Below, in pieces: positions 1 through 7,647 of a DNA stretch of 25,778 nt. The DNA comes from a virus. The notes under the pieces are model-generated. The model made no database searches and was not told where the DNA came from. It saw only the letters and a list, made by a program, of their open reading frames with translations. Within the stretch, counting starts at the first letter, position 1. Each line of letters opens with the position of its first letter. The position numbers and the translations under genes were made by a program. The DNA is taken from positions 1-25,778 of the IMG/VR virus record IMGVR_UViG_3300042455_002110, one strand, 5' to 3'.

Positions 1-1006
1 GCCCGTTCGACGAATTCAACAACCGGTCCAACGCTCCCTTGAGTGTTAACCCGTCGCAATCCAACCGTGGTTCGTACCAATCCGCGTATTGGGTCGCGGT
101 CGTCGGTGGGTCCAACAAATCGTGGTCGAATATCCACACCGGTACAAATGCGCTTTTGCCCGTATCGGTCCCCACGGTTTTTTCCAATCCGTCATCATCG
201 AACACGCCCACACGCGGGGCATTGTATGCAACTAGGTTTTCCAACACGTCCCCGAGGGTCCACACGCTGGCGGGGCTTGCGCGGTTCACCCCGTACAAAC
301 CCGGGTATTTGTGTTGGTACACCTGGCGTATGTTCGCGGCCCCAACAATCCCGAACGACATCGCGGAAACTTGGCCACCGCTGCGGCTCGGCGGAATCTT
401 GGCCCCCCCGAATTCGTCCGCCTGTGCCCGAGTCGGCGAAACGTTGTAAACGGGGGCTGACCATGCAACGCGCTCGGTTTCGGTTCCCGTTGGACCGAAC
501 GCGGCGGCCACTTCGAAATAGGTTCGTTGTATCGGTGTTCGATCCAATGCGGCGATCATGCCCACGCAACTGAGGGTTTGAATTCCGGTGGCCTCGGGAA
601 TCGCGGTGGGTGGGTCGCCTGGTTCGGCTCCGGGCGTGTACCTGGTTACAATCCCGGTTTGTTCGTCGGCTAGGTCGTCAACGAATCCGTGCCAAATCCG
701 GTTCCCGTCCGCACACGTCACCACCAATTTGACGTAATGCCCCAACCACGTTTTTTTGGTGCGTGTGGTTTCGACTACTGCCCCCTGTTCGACAACGCGG
801 CCATACCGGTACCGCAATGTTGCGGTGGGTATGTTTGGCGCGGCGTTCCATGTCACGTTCAACACGTCCACCATGGTGTCGGCGATCCACTCATCGGCCC
901 AACGTTGGCGTGTGTACACGGCCACCGAAACGTCGTTGGCTAGTCCATCGCCAAAAACCAATTGGTTGTTGGTCGGCTGCGGGTGTGGGTATGGGTAGGC
1001 GGGCAC
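1..1006 (-). CDS. Tail-tip / baseplate hub-like protein, truncated by window edge
   Basis: I traced an open frame from a GTG start to the left edge: 335 codons with no stop, and the C-terminus lies outside the window. The start is fixed by a strong Shine-Dalgarno GGAGGTG 8 bases upstream, which also forms the end of the preceding gene. The N-terminus is Pro/Tyr/His-rich. It is followed by a beta-rich segment with a motif near residue 115 (HGFVDD), then TLSCVGMIAALDRTP around residue 165 and a region rich in short beta strands. Position after the tape measure and a 132-residue tail protein is where siphophages encode the hub that closes the tail tip and contacts the host surface. The WHGFVDD-type segment resembles hub beta-barrels of the gp27/late-control kind, but the assignment is mostly positional. 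I cannot say whether an enzymatic domain follows off the edge. Confidence 0.6.
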   Translation of the reverse strand, partial: MPAYPYPHPQPTNNQLVFGDGLANDVSVAVYTRQRWADEWIADTMVDVLNVTWNAAPNIPTATLRYRYGRVVEQGAVVETTRTKKTWLGHYVKLVVTCADGNRIWHGFVDDLADEQTGIVTRYTPGAEPGDPPTAIPEATGIQTLSCVGMIAALDRTPIQRTYFEVAAAFGPTGTETERVAWSAPVYNVSPTRAQADEFGGAKIPPSRSGGQVSAMSFGIVGAANIRQVYQHKYPGLYGVNRASPASVWTLGDVLENLVAYNAPRVGVFDDDGLEKTVGTDTGKSAFVPVWIFDHDLLDPPTTATQYADWYEPRLDCDGLTLKGALDRLLNSSNG

Positions 1007-1009
1007 GGG

Positions 1010-1408
1010 TTACACCTCCACGGGTTGAATACGGAACGTGCCTTCGACGACGAACGCGGGGGAAACGTTGGCGCGTGGGCAATGGTAAAACACCTGGGGT
1101 ACTATCTTGGTTCGTACGTCCAGTACAACGAATTGCACGCCACTACCGGCGAACGTAACGCCACCCAAAACGATGTTTACCGGTGCGGCCGTAAACGTGT
1201 TGGCCCAACTCAATTCGGCGGTGCGTGCCAACGCGTAGGTGGCAAACGCGAATTTGCCTACCAACTCAAATTGGTTACCGCGTCGGCCCGTGTTGAAAAT
1301 GCTTACCCCGTCATCGCCCGATCTGTTTTCCACGTCGCGGCGCATTTGCGGGAAATCAACATCGCCCAACAAATTGTCAAACGAAATCACCCCGATACTG
1401 TTGCTCAC
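1010..1408 (-). CDS. Distal tail protein candidate (132 aa)
   Basis: This 132-residue protein starts with GTG overlapping the tape-measure stop codon by 4 bases (GTGA), so it is probably translationally coupled to it. It is beta-rich with no membrane segment or signal peptide. The first part contains a Gly/Asp/Asn-rich loop region (residues about 25-45) followed by alternating hydrophobic strands. It sits directly between the tape measure and the hub-like gene, the position of distal tail (Dit-like) or tail-tip adaptor proteins in siphophages. Its length is well below that of classical Dit proteins, so it could instead be a tip accessory protein like those of the lambda M/L region. No diagnostic motif was recognised, so the role is inferred from gene order. 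Confidence 0.55.
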   Translation of the reverse strand: MSNSIGVISFDNLLGDVDFPQMRRDVENRSGDDGVSIFNTGRRGNQFELVGKFAFATYALARTAELSWANTFTAAPVNIVLGGVTFAGSGVQFVVLDVRTKIVPQVFYHCPRANVSPAFVVEGTFRIQPVEV

Positions 1409-3519
1409 GGCTGCCCCTCCGGTCGTAGCATCTCACGCAACCGGTTGGGTGCGTTCGATGGTTGGTTGTTCAATGATTGTTCCAACAATTCGTTGGTTCG
1501 TTCCATCAGTTTGTTTTGGCGTTCAAGGTACGCCCCAACGTTGTCGCCATTGGTTTTGAGTGCTTCCAATCGTTCGGGCAACACCAATAATTTGTTAATG
1601 GCTTCAATGGCTGCCCCGGCGGTTTCGATTTGCGCCGGCGGTGCGTTTGCGTTCTGTAAATACTCGATGCGGTTTTGCAATTCTTTGATTTGGGAATCAC
1701 CGAACCCGGTTGGACCGTCTAACGTGCGCCCCAATGGGGACGTTAACCGCGTGCCCACCGATCCCAACCCGGTTAGCATGTCCACCGATGTAGCCCCCAT
1801 GGCATCGGCAAAAATCTTTCCCACCGCTGCGCGTACTTGGCCTTCGGTGTCCGTCGATTGTTGGATGTTCAAAGCGGTTTCGGCTAGGTTCGCGGCCTCT
1901 ACCACACGGGCTTGGGGTGTTTGTACTGTGGTTGCGGCCACGGTTTCAAATGCGGAAACGTCCGTGGTTACGGTCGATAACGCTTCATTGAATCCGGCGG
2001 TTAGCTTGCTTTCACCGTCCAACAATTGACGGAACAACGGTTGGAACTTAGCTTCCCCCGTCAACGTTTCCTGTAACGCTCCACGCAATTCGGGCGTTCG
2101 CTGAATCACCTGCAACCGTTGCTTGAACGTGTCGGTGGTAACCGGTTGCATGGTTTCGCGTTCGCTTTTTAACTCCCCTATCCGTACCGAATCTTTTTCA
2201 ATTCTTTCCTGTATTTGGTCACGCACCCTTCCAAATGTTTTCGCGGCATCGCTTCCCGGGTTTTTTTCTATTACCTCTGTCCAACCCTTGATGTTCGCTT
2301 CACCGCGTGCAATCCCGGAACTTAATTCGTCTATTTCGCGTTGATTGGCTTGCTTGCGTTGTTCGAACTGTTCCGGCGTTTCGGCCTTGGTCGCGGTGTC
2401 GATCACTTGCAACCGTCGCAATTCGTCGGCGTCCCGCTTGGCCTTCAATTCTGCCTGTGCCAAATCTTGGCGTGCCTTGGCCAATTGCAAACGCGCTGTT
2501 TCCGCCTCCGGGCTTTGGTCCGTCGGCTTGAAAAATTCTGCGGTGCGTTGGGTGTCGGCAATTTTCATTTGTGCGGACTGAACGGCCAACGCGTTGTCGG
2601 TGGTTCCCAACTTCAACGTTTCAATTCGTTCGTTGCGTTCCTTCACCAACTTGGGATCCGCAAACAACGCGCTAACCTGGCGGATAAAATCCGTCGTTGC
2701 GGTCGCGGCGCTTTGGCCCGAGGGGTCCACCGCTGTTAACTTGGCGTACAACGCCACACCTTCCCGCGCGGCGTCTACCTTATCTTGGGCGGGGGCTTGG
2801 GCAATGGCTGCGTTGACCGCTGCGGCGGCCCCTTGGGCTAACTTGCTCAAATCCTCCGGGCGTGCCACCGATCCCGTGGACGCCAACAACGCCAACGCCT
2901 CTTTGGCGTCACCCAATCCGGTCGCGGCCATAATGTCGGCGGTCGCGGTCGCGGTGGTCCCGAGGGCCTCGGGGGTGAACCTGGTTAATTGGGCGGCTGC
3001 GGACACAACCCCGGTTGCTTTATCTTCCCCTACGATACTGGCGGCGGATCCCAACGCGGTGGTTAGCTTGGCCAAATCGCTAAACTGTGTTTCCTTGGCA
3101 ATCTCGGGAACGGTGCGTTGTAGCGTTTGGCTGATTTGCTCGGGTGTTTTCCCGGCTAGGTTTTTCGCGGCTTCCTGTTGGGCTGCGGCTAGTTCTTTGG
3201 CCTTGCCCAACGCCTTGTCTTGATTGTCGATCAATTCTGCGTGGGCCTTGGTCAACGCGCTAACGGCTGCGGTAACGCTCACGTAAGTAGTAACCAAACC
3301 GGCTACGGTTCCTATCGTTTTGTCGATTGCATCAACGCGGCGTTTTTCGTCCTCGGCCTGTTCCTTGGCTGCGGCCTTGGCGGCTGCGGCGGCTTCCTTC
3401 GATGCGCCGGCTATTTTTTTATAGCCCCCCTCGGTTTTGGCCTGTTGGTCCAAGATGCGTTGAAACGCTTTGTACAACTCGGCGTCGTCACCGCTGAGGG
3501 TAACAATTGTTTGGGCCAT
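1405..3519 (-). CDS. Tail tape measure protein
   Basis: This 704-residue protein is nearly all alpha-helical and rich in Ala, Glu, Gln and Lys. Residues about 35-70 form a charged Ala/Lys/Glu helix, residues 70-90 a hydrophobic stretch (IGTVAGLVTTYVSVTAAVSA) and residues about 330-470 a long predicted coiled coil. The C-terminus has a heptad-like helix (around residues 665-690). These are typical tape-measure features: the protein spans the tail lumen, sets tail length and is ejected with DNA. At about 1.5 angstroms per residue a helical ruler of this size implies a tail of roughly 100 nm. The start ATG overlaps the stop of the HTH gene in a TAATG junction, and the next gene overlaps its stop by 4 bases. 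No peptidase or muramidase domain was recognised inside it. Confidence 0.85.
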   Translation of the reverse strand: MAQTIVTLSGDDAELYKAFQRILDQQAKTEGGYKKIAGASKEAAAAAKAAAKEQAEDEKRRVDAIDKTIGTVAGLVTTYVSVTAAVSALTKAHAELIDNQDKALGKAKELAAAQQEAAKNLAGKTPEQISQTLQRTVPEIAKETQFSDLAKLTTALGSAASIVGEDKATGVVSAAAQLTRFTPEALGTTATATADIMAATGLGDAKEALALLASTGSVARPEDLSKLAQGAAAAVNAAIAQAPAQDKVDAAREGVALYAKLTAVDPSGQSAATATTDFIRQVSALFADPKLVKERNERIETLKLGTTDNALAVQSAQMKIADTQRTAEFFKPTDQSPEAETARLQLAKARQDLAQAELKAKRDADELRRLQVIDTATKAETPEQFEQRKQANQREIDELSSGIARGEANIKGWTEVIEKNPGSDAAKTFGRVRDQIQERIEKDSVRIGELKSERETMQPVTTDTFKQRLQVIQRTPELRGALQETLTGEAKFQPLFRQLLDGESKLTAGFNEALSTVTTDVSAFETVAATTVQTPQARVVEAANLAETALNIQQSTDTEGQVRAAVGKIFADAMGATSVDMLTGLGSVGTRLTSPLGRTLDGPTGFGDSQIKELQNRIEYLQNANAPPAQIETAGAAIEAINKLLVLPERLEALKTNGDNVGAYLERQNKLMERTNELLEQSLNNQPSNAPNRLREMLRPEGQP

Positions 3520-3824
3520 TATTCGTATTGCCTATGTTTCGAACTACAAATCACACACGGCCACACGTGTACCAAACCATGGGTCGGGCATCGCTTGGGG
3601 GTCGCCAGTCGGGAAAACTCAATTGTGGCAACCTCGGTTTGGTCGTCCGAAACTTCGGCGGCGTCCCATTCGCGGTATACCTTTTGGCGGTGGTAGTCCA
3701 CCGTCGATTTCCCAATCCCTAATTCCTTTGCCACACGTCGCAACGAACCGTCGCAACGTTGAATCCGCGCGATTTGTTCGGGGCTCAAACGACGTGGTTG
3801 GTGGCGGCTAGTTTGTTGGTTCAT
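3519..3824 (-). CDS. HTH protein with C-terminal zinc-binding motif
   Basis: This 101-residue protein has an N-terminal basic tail, a helix-turn-helix at about residues 26-49 (VAKELGIGKSTVDYH core) and a C-terminal Cys/His cluster at C79, H82, C90 and C93 that could bind zinc. The ATG is preceded by a very strong GGAGGGGGGG ribosome-binding site. It lies alone between the large terminase and the tape measure, with an 86-base upstream gap that may hold a promoter. It shares architecture with the protein at 21693-21995 and with the truncated gene at the right edge. A DNA-binding regulator of late or tail genes is the simplest reading. A small-terminase-like role is possible given its neighbour but less likely, because a better small-terminase candidate lies on the other side of the large subunit. 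Confidence 0.7.
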   Translation of the reverse strand: MNQQTSRHQPRRLSPEQIARIQRCDGSLRRVAKELGIGKSTVDYHRQKVYREWDAAEVSDDQTEVATIEFSRLATPKRCPTHGLVHVWPCVICSSKHRQYE

Positions 3825-3878
3825 AACGCCCCCCCTCCAATGGGTTGTTTTGAAGAAACACGCAAAAACGCGCCCGTT

Positions 3879-3905
3879 ATTGTACCGTTTTTACAAATCG
3901 ACCAA
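3879..3905 (-). promoter_or_regulatory. Possible promoter upstream of the HTH/tape-measure unit
   Basis: In the 86-base gap between the large terminase and the HTH gene, the minus strand carries TACAAT (3884-3879), one mismatch from a -10 consensus, and TTGGTC (3905-3900) as a poor -35 with a 15-base spacer. The spacing is short and the region is only mildly AT-rich, so this is a weak prediction. It is supported mainly by being one of the few real gaps in an otherwise packed operon. Confidence 0.25.
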
Positions 3906-3910
3906 CGCGA

Positions 3911-5932
3911 TTATTCCGCCCATTTCGTTCGTGTCTTTGGTACCTCCGCGTTCGGGTTCCACCCCAACCGAGTCGCGGCGCAAATGGCGTATGCCAACGC
4001 GTCCTTGTAATGCTGCGCCCCGGTCACCACCCACCGCGCCTTGGTCGGTTGGTCGGGTAGTTCCTCCGTTACCCACTGTTCGTTAATCAAATGCCGGATG
4101 AACGTACGGTGGACCGATCCCGGACCACTGAACAACGTTATGGCCCCGGGGTTTCCTGCGGCTACTCGAAAACCACCGTCGGCCAATCGTTTGTACGCGT
4201 CGGCGTCTAGGGTCAATTGGTCAATTCGGGCGCGTCGGACTCGGGACAAATGCCAACGCCCTTCGGGGTCGATTTTCCGAATCACGTTTCCCGTTTTGGT
4301 GGGTACGGCGTAGCGTCTTTTGGCCAACTGTGTTTCGCCCCGACCCAACACCGGCAACACAAATTCCCGCCCAATGGTGGTGTTGAATTCCTTGGCGGCT
4401 TCAAAAACCACTTCGGGTAGGTGGCCCGAATCCACGTAAACGTTGCGACATGCCCACCGGCCACCGGCCACGGGTACGGCTGTGGCTGGTACGTCTTTGG
4501 CCACGCCAAATTCCAAGTGTTGGTACAACTGCAACAAACAACGTTTCAACCCGGCTTTTACACCCTCGGTTCGGTCTACTTCCACGGTCCCATAGTCGCA
4601 CACGTGCAATTGGGCATCGGGTCGGACTACTAGCAACACCCAATGGCAAACGCGCTCGCCAACGTCCACACCTGCTACCACGTGTAACGCGTCCGCATGC
4701 GCTACGGCTCGGGGCAACACGTCGCGCCGGTCCACGTCCGATTCGTCCAACACTTCCCCCACTTCGGCGGCTGGCGGTGTGTAGGGCGATCCAAAAACGA
4801 ATTGGCACAATTTCCGTTCGGCTAGCTCACGGCTGCGGGTGCCTGGTTCCAATTGTGCGGCGGCCCACAAATCCACGGCCAAATCTGCGGCGTTCAAAAA
4901 CGCGTTATGCCACGCCCCATACCGGAAGTACAAACGCTTGGTTCGGGGTAGGTCACCGGTCACACGTCCGCGCCGGTCGATTTCCTGCCCCGAGTGTACC
5001 AACACCGAATCGGCCAACGCGTCGCGCCGTTCGTCGGCTGTGATTGCTTCCCCACACTTGGGACAAATCCACGTGGCCAATTCGCTGGCCTCAACTTCGG
5101 TCCGTGCGGTTTCCCACCCCAACAAATTGTCCCGGCTCGGCCAAATCCATTCGCCACAATGCGGGCATGGGCTCAAAATCCTGCTATCGGTGGACGTTGA
5201 ACGCAACGTTTCCGGCAATTCCTTTTCCGTCGTATTGGTCCCCTCGATGTACGTGGCTCTGTCCGCCCACTTAATCGAACGTTGGCGGGCTCGCAATTGC
5301 TCCAATGGGTCGGCTTCGGGGGACTTGGACGAAATACGGCTGAACGCTGCGGCCTCGGTAACCAAGATGGTGCGCAAAGTGTAACCGGCTTTGGCGGCGT
5401 CACGGCCACCGGCGGTTAGAATCTTGGCCACCGATCCGTTGGCGAATACCACGCGGTCCCGAATCGTACCGCCCGCGGATCCCGGCCCGGACTTGGGCAA
5501 CAATCGTTTCAACCGGTGGGAGGCTTCCAAAACCGGCTTAATGTCGGCTTGCCATTTGTCCCCGGCCATTTCTTCCATTGGGACGCCAAACCCAACGGAT
5601 TCGGCCAACTCGGTAACGTGGTACAAAAACGGGCACACGTACCCAAGGAATGATTTACCGCTTTGGCTCGGCCCCGTGTAAACGAATTCGTTCCACCGGC
5701 CCGAGTCTATTTCGGCGGCCCACAATTTGGCGATGGGCTGATATTCAAACCTGAACCGGCGGCCCGAGTAGGGGCCACCGTCGGCGGGTAAATAGACTTC
5801 CTCCCCCAACCATTGCGAAAAGCTCCGGGGGGGCGATCCGCGGCCCGCACGCAACGCGCCCGCAATCAAGGGTCCAAACTCGGCGGGGCGTAGCAACACC
5901 AACCCGTCGTCGCTGTGTAACTCGGTCGCCAT
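3911..5932 (-). CDS. Terminase large subunit, GpA type
   Basis: This 673-residue protein fits the lambda gpA family of DNA-packaging motors, which cut concatemeric DNA and pump it into the prohead with ATP. A Walker A loop GPSQSGKS is at residues 87-94. A Walker B-like strand ILVTEAAAF follows at about 189-197, with Thr192 where an Asp is usual but the catalytic Glu193 kept. A CPHC...CPKC zinc-binding pair at about residues 254-292 is characteristic of this family. The C-terminal nuclease half contains acidic positions in GVDVGE, VYVDSGH and KDALAYA segments, as expected of an RNase H-like fold. It starts 3 bases after the stop of the small-subunit candidate. Length is normal for the family. 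What is unusual is its place between lysis-type genes and the tape measure rather than next to the portal. Confidence 0.93.
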   Translation of the reverse strand: MATELHSDDGLVLLRPAEFGPLIAGALRAGRGSPPRSFSQWLGEEVYLPADGGPYSGRRFRFEYQPIAKLWAAEIDSGRWNEFVYTGPSQSGKSFLGYVCPFLYHVTELAESVGFGVPMEEMAGDKWQADIKPVLEASHRLKRLLPKSGPGSAGGTIRDRVVFANGSVAKILTAGGRDAAKAGYTLRTILVTEAAAFSRISSKSPEADPLEQLRARQRSIKWADRATYIEGTNTTEKELPETLRSTSTDSRILSPCPHCGEWIWPSRDNLLGWETARTEVEASELATWICPKCGEAITADERRDALADSVLVHSGQEIDRRGRVTGDLPRTKRLYFRYGAWHNAFLNAADLAVDLWAAAQLEPGTRSRELAERKLCQFVFGSPYTPPAAEVGEVLDESDVDRRDVLPRAVAHADALHVVAGVDVGERVCHWVLLVVRPDAQLHVCDYGTVEVDRTEGVKAGLKRCLLQLYQHLEFGVAKDVPATAVPVAGGRWACRNVYVDSGHLPEVVFEAAKEFNTTIGREFVLPVLGRGETQLAKRRYAVPTKTGNVIRKIDPEGRWHLSRVRRARIDQLTLDADAYKRLADGGFRVAAGNPGAITLFSGPGSVHRTFIRHLINEQWVTEELPDQPTKARWVVTGAQHYKDALAYAICAATRLGWNPNAEVPKTRTKWAE

Positions 5933-5935
5933 TGG

Positions 5936-6526
5936 TTAGAACCTCAACGCGCCGGCTTCCACTTCGGCGGCTAGGGCGTCCAAAAATTCGTTTACCGCGT
6001 CCACGCCTGGTTGTCCGACCACGCGGTGTAGTTGGGTTCCTAACGCCCGCAAACGGGAAGCCAACCAATCCAACCCCGCTTGTACGTCCGCTTTCGCCAA
6101 TAGCTTGTCCATGTGGCGATCCAATTCGATTTGTAACCCTGCGGATTGGCGTTGCAACTTGCCAATTTCCTGGCGTAGTTTTTCCTTTACCAATTCTTCT
6201 TCGTCCGCGTCCAAATTCGGGCGGGCGGCTGCGGCCAGTTCGCTAACTCTGGTGTGTAGCTCTTTTATCACCACAAACAAATTGACGGTCGGAACGTCCA
6301 CGGCAATGTCGTAGCGTGCCCCAAATTCGTCAACTACCTTTTGTTGGCGTCCTGCCATTTCGCAATACACGCCCTTGGGGATTTCCGAAAGAATGGTACC
6401 CCGCAATTCGGCGGCCAATTCCCGTTGCCACCGTGTTAACGCCTGGGTTTCCCGGGTCGTTAACTTCTCACCCTTAATCTGCTTGGACCTGGCGGCGATC
6501 CCCGCCAATTCCACTTTTGGTTCCAA
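5936..6526 (-). CDS. Terminase small subunit candidate
   Basis: This 196-residue, highly charged helical protein lies immediately upstream of the large terminase. A segment at about residues 50-90 (PKGVYCEMAGRQQKVVDEFG, then a stretch ending in PTVNLF) resembles the DNA-binding N-terminal part of Nu1-like small subunits I recall from planctomycete phages, where a helix-turn-helix recognises the packaging site. A long coiled coil follows at about residues 108-140 (EEELVKEKLRQEIGKLQRQ), consistent with ring assembly. The start used is TTG with AGGCG about 8 bases upstream; a GTG 12 bases further in is an alternative. Family resemblance plus position make small terminase likely. The packaging site it would recognise was not identified. 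Confidence 0.72.
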   Translation of the reverse strand: MEPKVELAGIAARSKQIKGEKLTTRETQALTRWQRELAAELRGTILSEIPKGVYCEMAGRQQKVVDEFGARYDIAVDVPTVNLFVVIKELHTRVSELAAAARPNLDADEEELVKEKLRQEIGKLQRQSAGLQIELDRHMDKLLAKADVQAGLDWLASRLRALGTQLHRVVGQPGVDAVNEFLDALAAEVEAGALRF

Positions 6527-6529
6527 CGT

Positions 6530-6838
6530 TTACGCCTGGCGTTTGAGGGTATCGGCAATTTCCTGGGTGCGTTCGTCCAACGCTTGTACGCTGTTTCGAA
6601 TGTTTGCAATATCGGTGTGTTGGTCCGCCAGTGTGGTTTGTACTTGTCTCATGGTCGCGGTTGTAACCCGCAAATGTTCAATTCCGGCATCTTTTACCGG
6701 AATGATAACATTGACGTTGGCCCACGTAATCCACTTGTATATTCCCCAACCTCCGGCCACCAACACCAACACGGCAAACCCTTGATTGAACCAATACACC
6801 ACGTGGTTGCTGTCCGCCTGTGCGAATAACTGAAACAT
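6530..6838 (-). CDS. Holin-like single-pass membrane protein with coiled coil
   Basis: This 102-residue protein has a short N-terminus, one hydrophobic helix at about residues 15-39 (ending GGWGIYKWITWA) and then a hydrophilic, heptad-like coiled coil to the C-terminus (QTTLADQHTDIANIRNSVQA). This small one-helix-plus-coil layout resembles BhlA/UviB-type holin-like proteins, which act in the cytoplasmic membrane. The ATG is preceded by GGGGCAGGG. It follows the gene for an exported protein and lies 3 bases upstream of the small-terminase start. Its place in a run of membrane and exported proteins with a protease suggests a lysis role. A membrane-tethered structural or superinfection-exclusion role is also possible. 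Confidence 0.55.
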   Translation of the reverse strand: MFQLFAQADSNHVVYWFNQGFAVLVLVAGGWGIYKWITWANVNVIIPVKDAGIEHLRVTTATMRQVQTTLADQHTDIANIRNSVQALDERTQEIADTLKRQA

Positions 6839-6850
6839 CCCTGCCCCGTT

Positions 6851-7318
6851 CTATCGTCGGAAGATTCTGCGAACCGGCGTTGCCTGTGGTCGGCACACAC
6901 CGCCGGTACACTGTTGGGTGGTTATTGTAGTGGTTTGCCTGTACTGTCCCGATTGAACTACCGTGGGTTCGGAATACAACACGGCGGGCACGTCCACCAC
7001 TTTGTATTCTTGCCAACTCTCGGTTGCGACAATTGGCGATGGTGCCACGGCTGCGGCTGCGGGCTGCACACTCGGCGCGGCGGTATCCAATCCGCTGCGT
7101 TCGAGATTTGCCACGCGGTTTTCCAATCGCTCCACCCGTCCAATCAATCCGCCTGGGGAATCGCTTGGGCTTGCTTGTGGGCGATCCAAACCGGCGGCCA
7201 CTTCCCATTGCGGTGGTTGCGGATTATCCGCCACACCAACGGGTGTTCCCGCAATCATTGCGGCCAACACTACCGCCAAACCCATGATTCCCGCCACAAT
7301 CCATTGTCCGTTTTTCAT
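6851..7318 (-). CDS. Small exported protein with Cys-containing tail
   Basis: This 155-residue protein has an N-terminal signal peptide or anchor (residues about 5-27, GQWIVAGIMGLAVVLAAMIA). Next come a Pro/Ser-rich linker, a short coiled coil around residues 58-76 (GGLIGRVERLENRVANLE), an Ala/Pro-rich stretch and a C-terminal segment with a two-Cys motif, CTGGVCRP, followed by a basic end. No lipobox Cys follows the hydrophobic segment. The ATG overlaps the upstream stop by 4 bases and is preceded by GAGGGAG. Proteins ending in a CxGGxCRP-type motif are familiar from planctomycete secretomes, which supports the host guess. A cell-envelope role within the putative lysis cassette, for example spanin-like, is inferred from position only. 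Confidence 0.6.
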   Translation of the reverse strand: MKNGQWIVAGIMGLAVVLAAMIAGTPVGVADNPQPPQWEVAAGLDRPQASPSDSPGGLIGRVERLENRVANLERSGLDTAAPSVQPAAAAVAPSPIVATESWQEYKVVDVPAVLYSEPTVVQSGQYRQTTTITTQQCTGGVCRPQATPVRRIFRR

Positions 7319-7647
7319 TCGGGTAACTCCCTCAAAAACTTGCTCAAATCCTCGGCGGGAACGTTCCCCGCCAATTGGTCCATTGCGTTGGTAACATGCC
7401 ACAACGCCCGCGCGTTTACGTCCGCACGTTGGGCGGTGCGCTGCAAACTCGATAACCTAGCGGCCACGGCTCGCAACACTTCCAACGGGCTCACCGATCC
7501 CGGCGCGGTGCCAAACTCCACGTCGGTTTTTCTCCACTGGATCCGCAAACCGTTTACGACGGTTTCCCCGCCCAAATCGTCGTTGCTCGGTTCGGCTCGG
7601 CGGAACGTGTTGGCCATTGCTGGTTCGGCTGGTTTGCTCTCGGTCAT
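7315..7647 (-). CDS. Small helical-hairpin protein, possible Acb2/Tad1-like nucleotide sponge
   Basis: This 110-residue protein starts with ATG overlapping the protease stop by 4 bases. After a flexible N-terminus it has a short beta segment (NGLRIQWRK) and two helices: one around residues 55-72 (SPLEVLRAVAARLSSLQ) and one starting ADVNARALWHVTNAMDQL. The pattern of a hydrophobic helix with RL..Q, then R/D-x-NA-x-AL...A...L, resembles the helical hairpin of Acb2/Tad1 family phage proteins, which bind cyclic oligonucleotide signals of CBASS and Thoeris defences. The size also fits that family. The match is from memory of the motif pattern and lacks the usual PF-C-REN segment, so it may be only a generic hairpin. 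Nothing else in the sequence indicates a function. Confidence 0.6.
   Translation of the reverse strand: MTESKPAEPAMANTFRRAEPSNDDLGGETVVNGLRIQWRKTDVEFGTAPGSVSPLEVLRAVAARLSSLQRTAQRADVNARALWHVTNAMDQLAGNVPAEDLSKFLRELPE

Noticed and set aside
962-2029. Plus-strand open frame of 355 codons over the tape measure end
   Set aside because: It crosses two coupled minus-strand tail genes, shows no recognisable motif and lacks a start signal.
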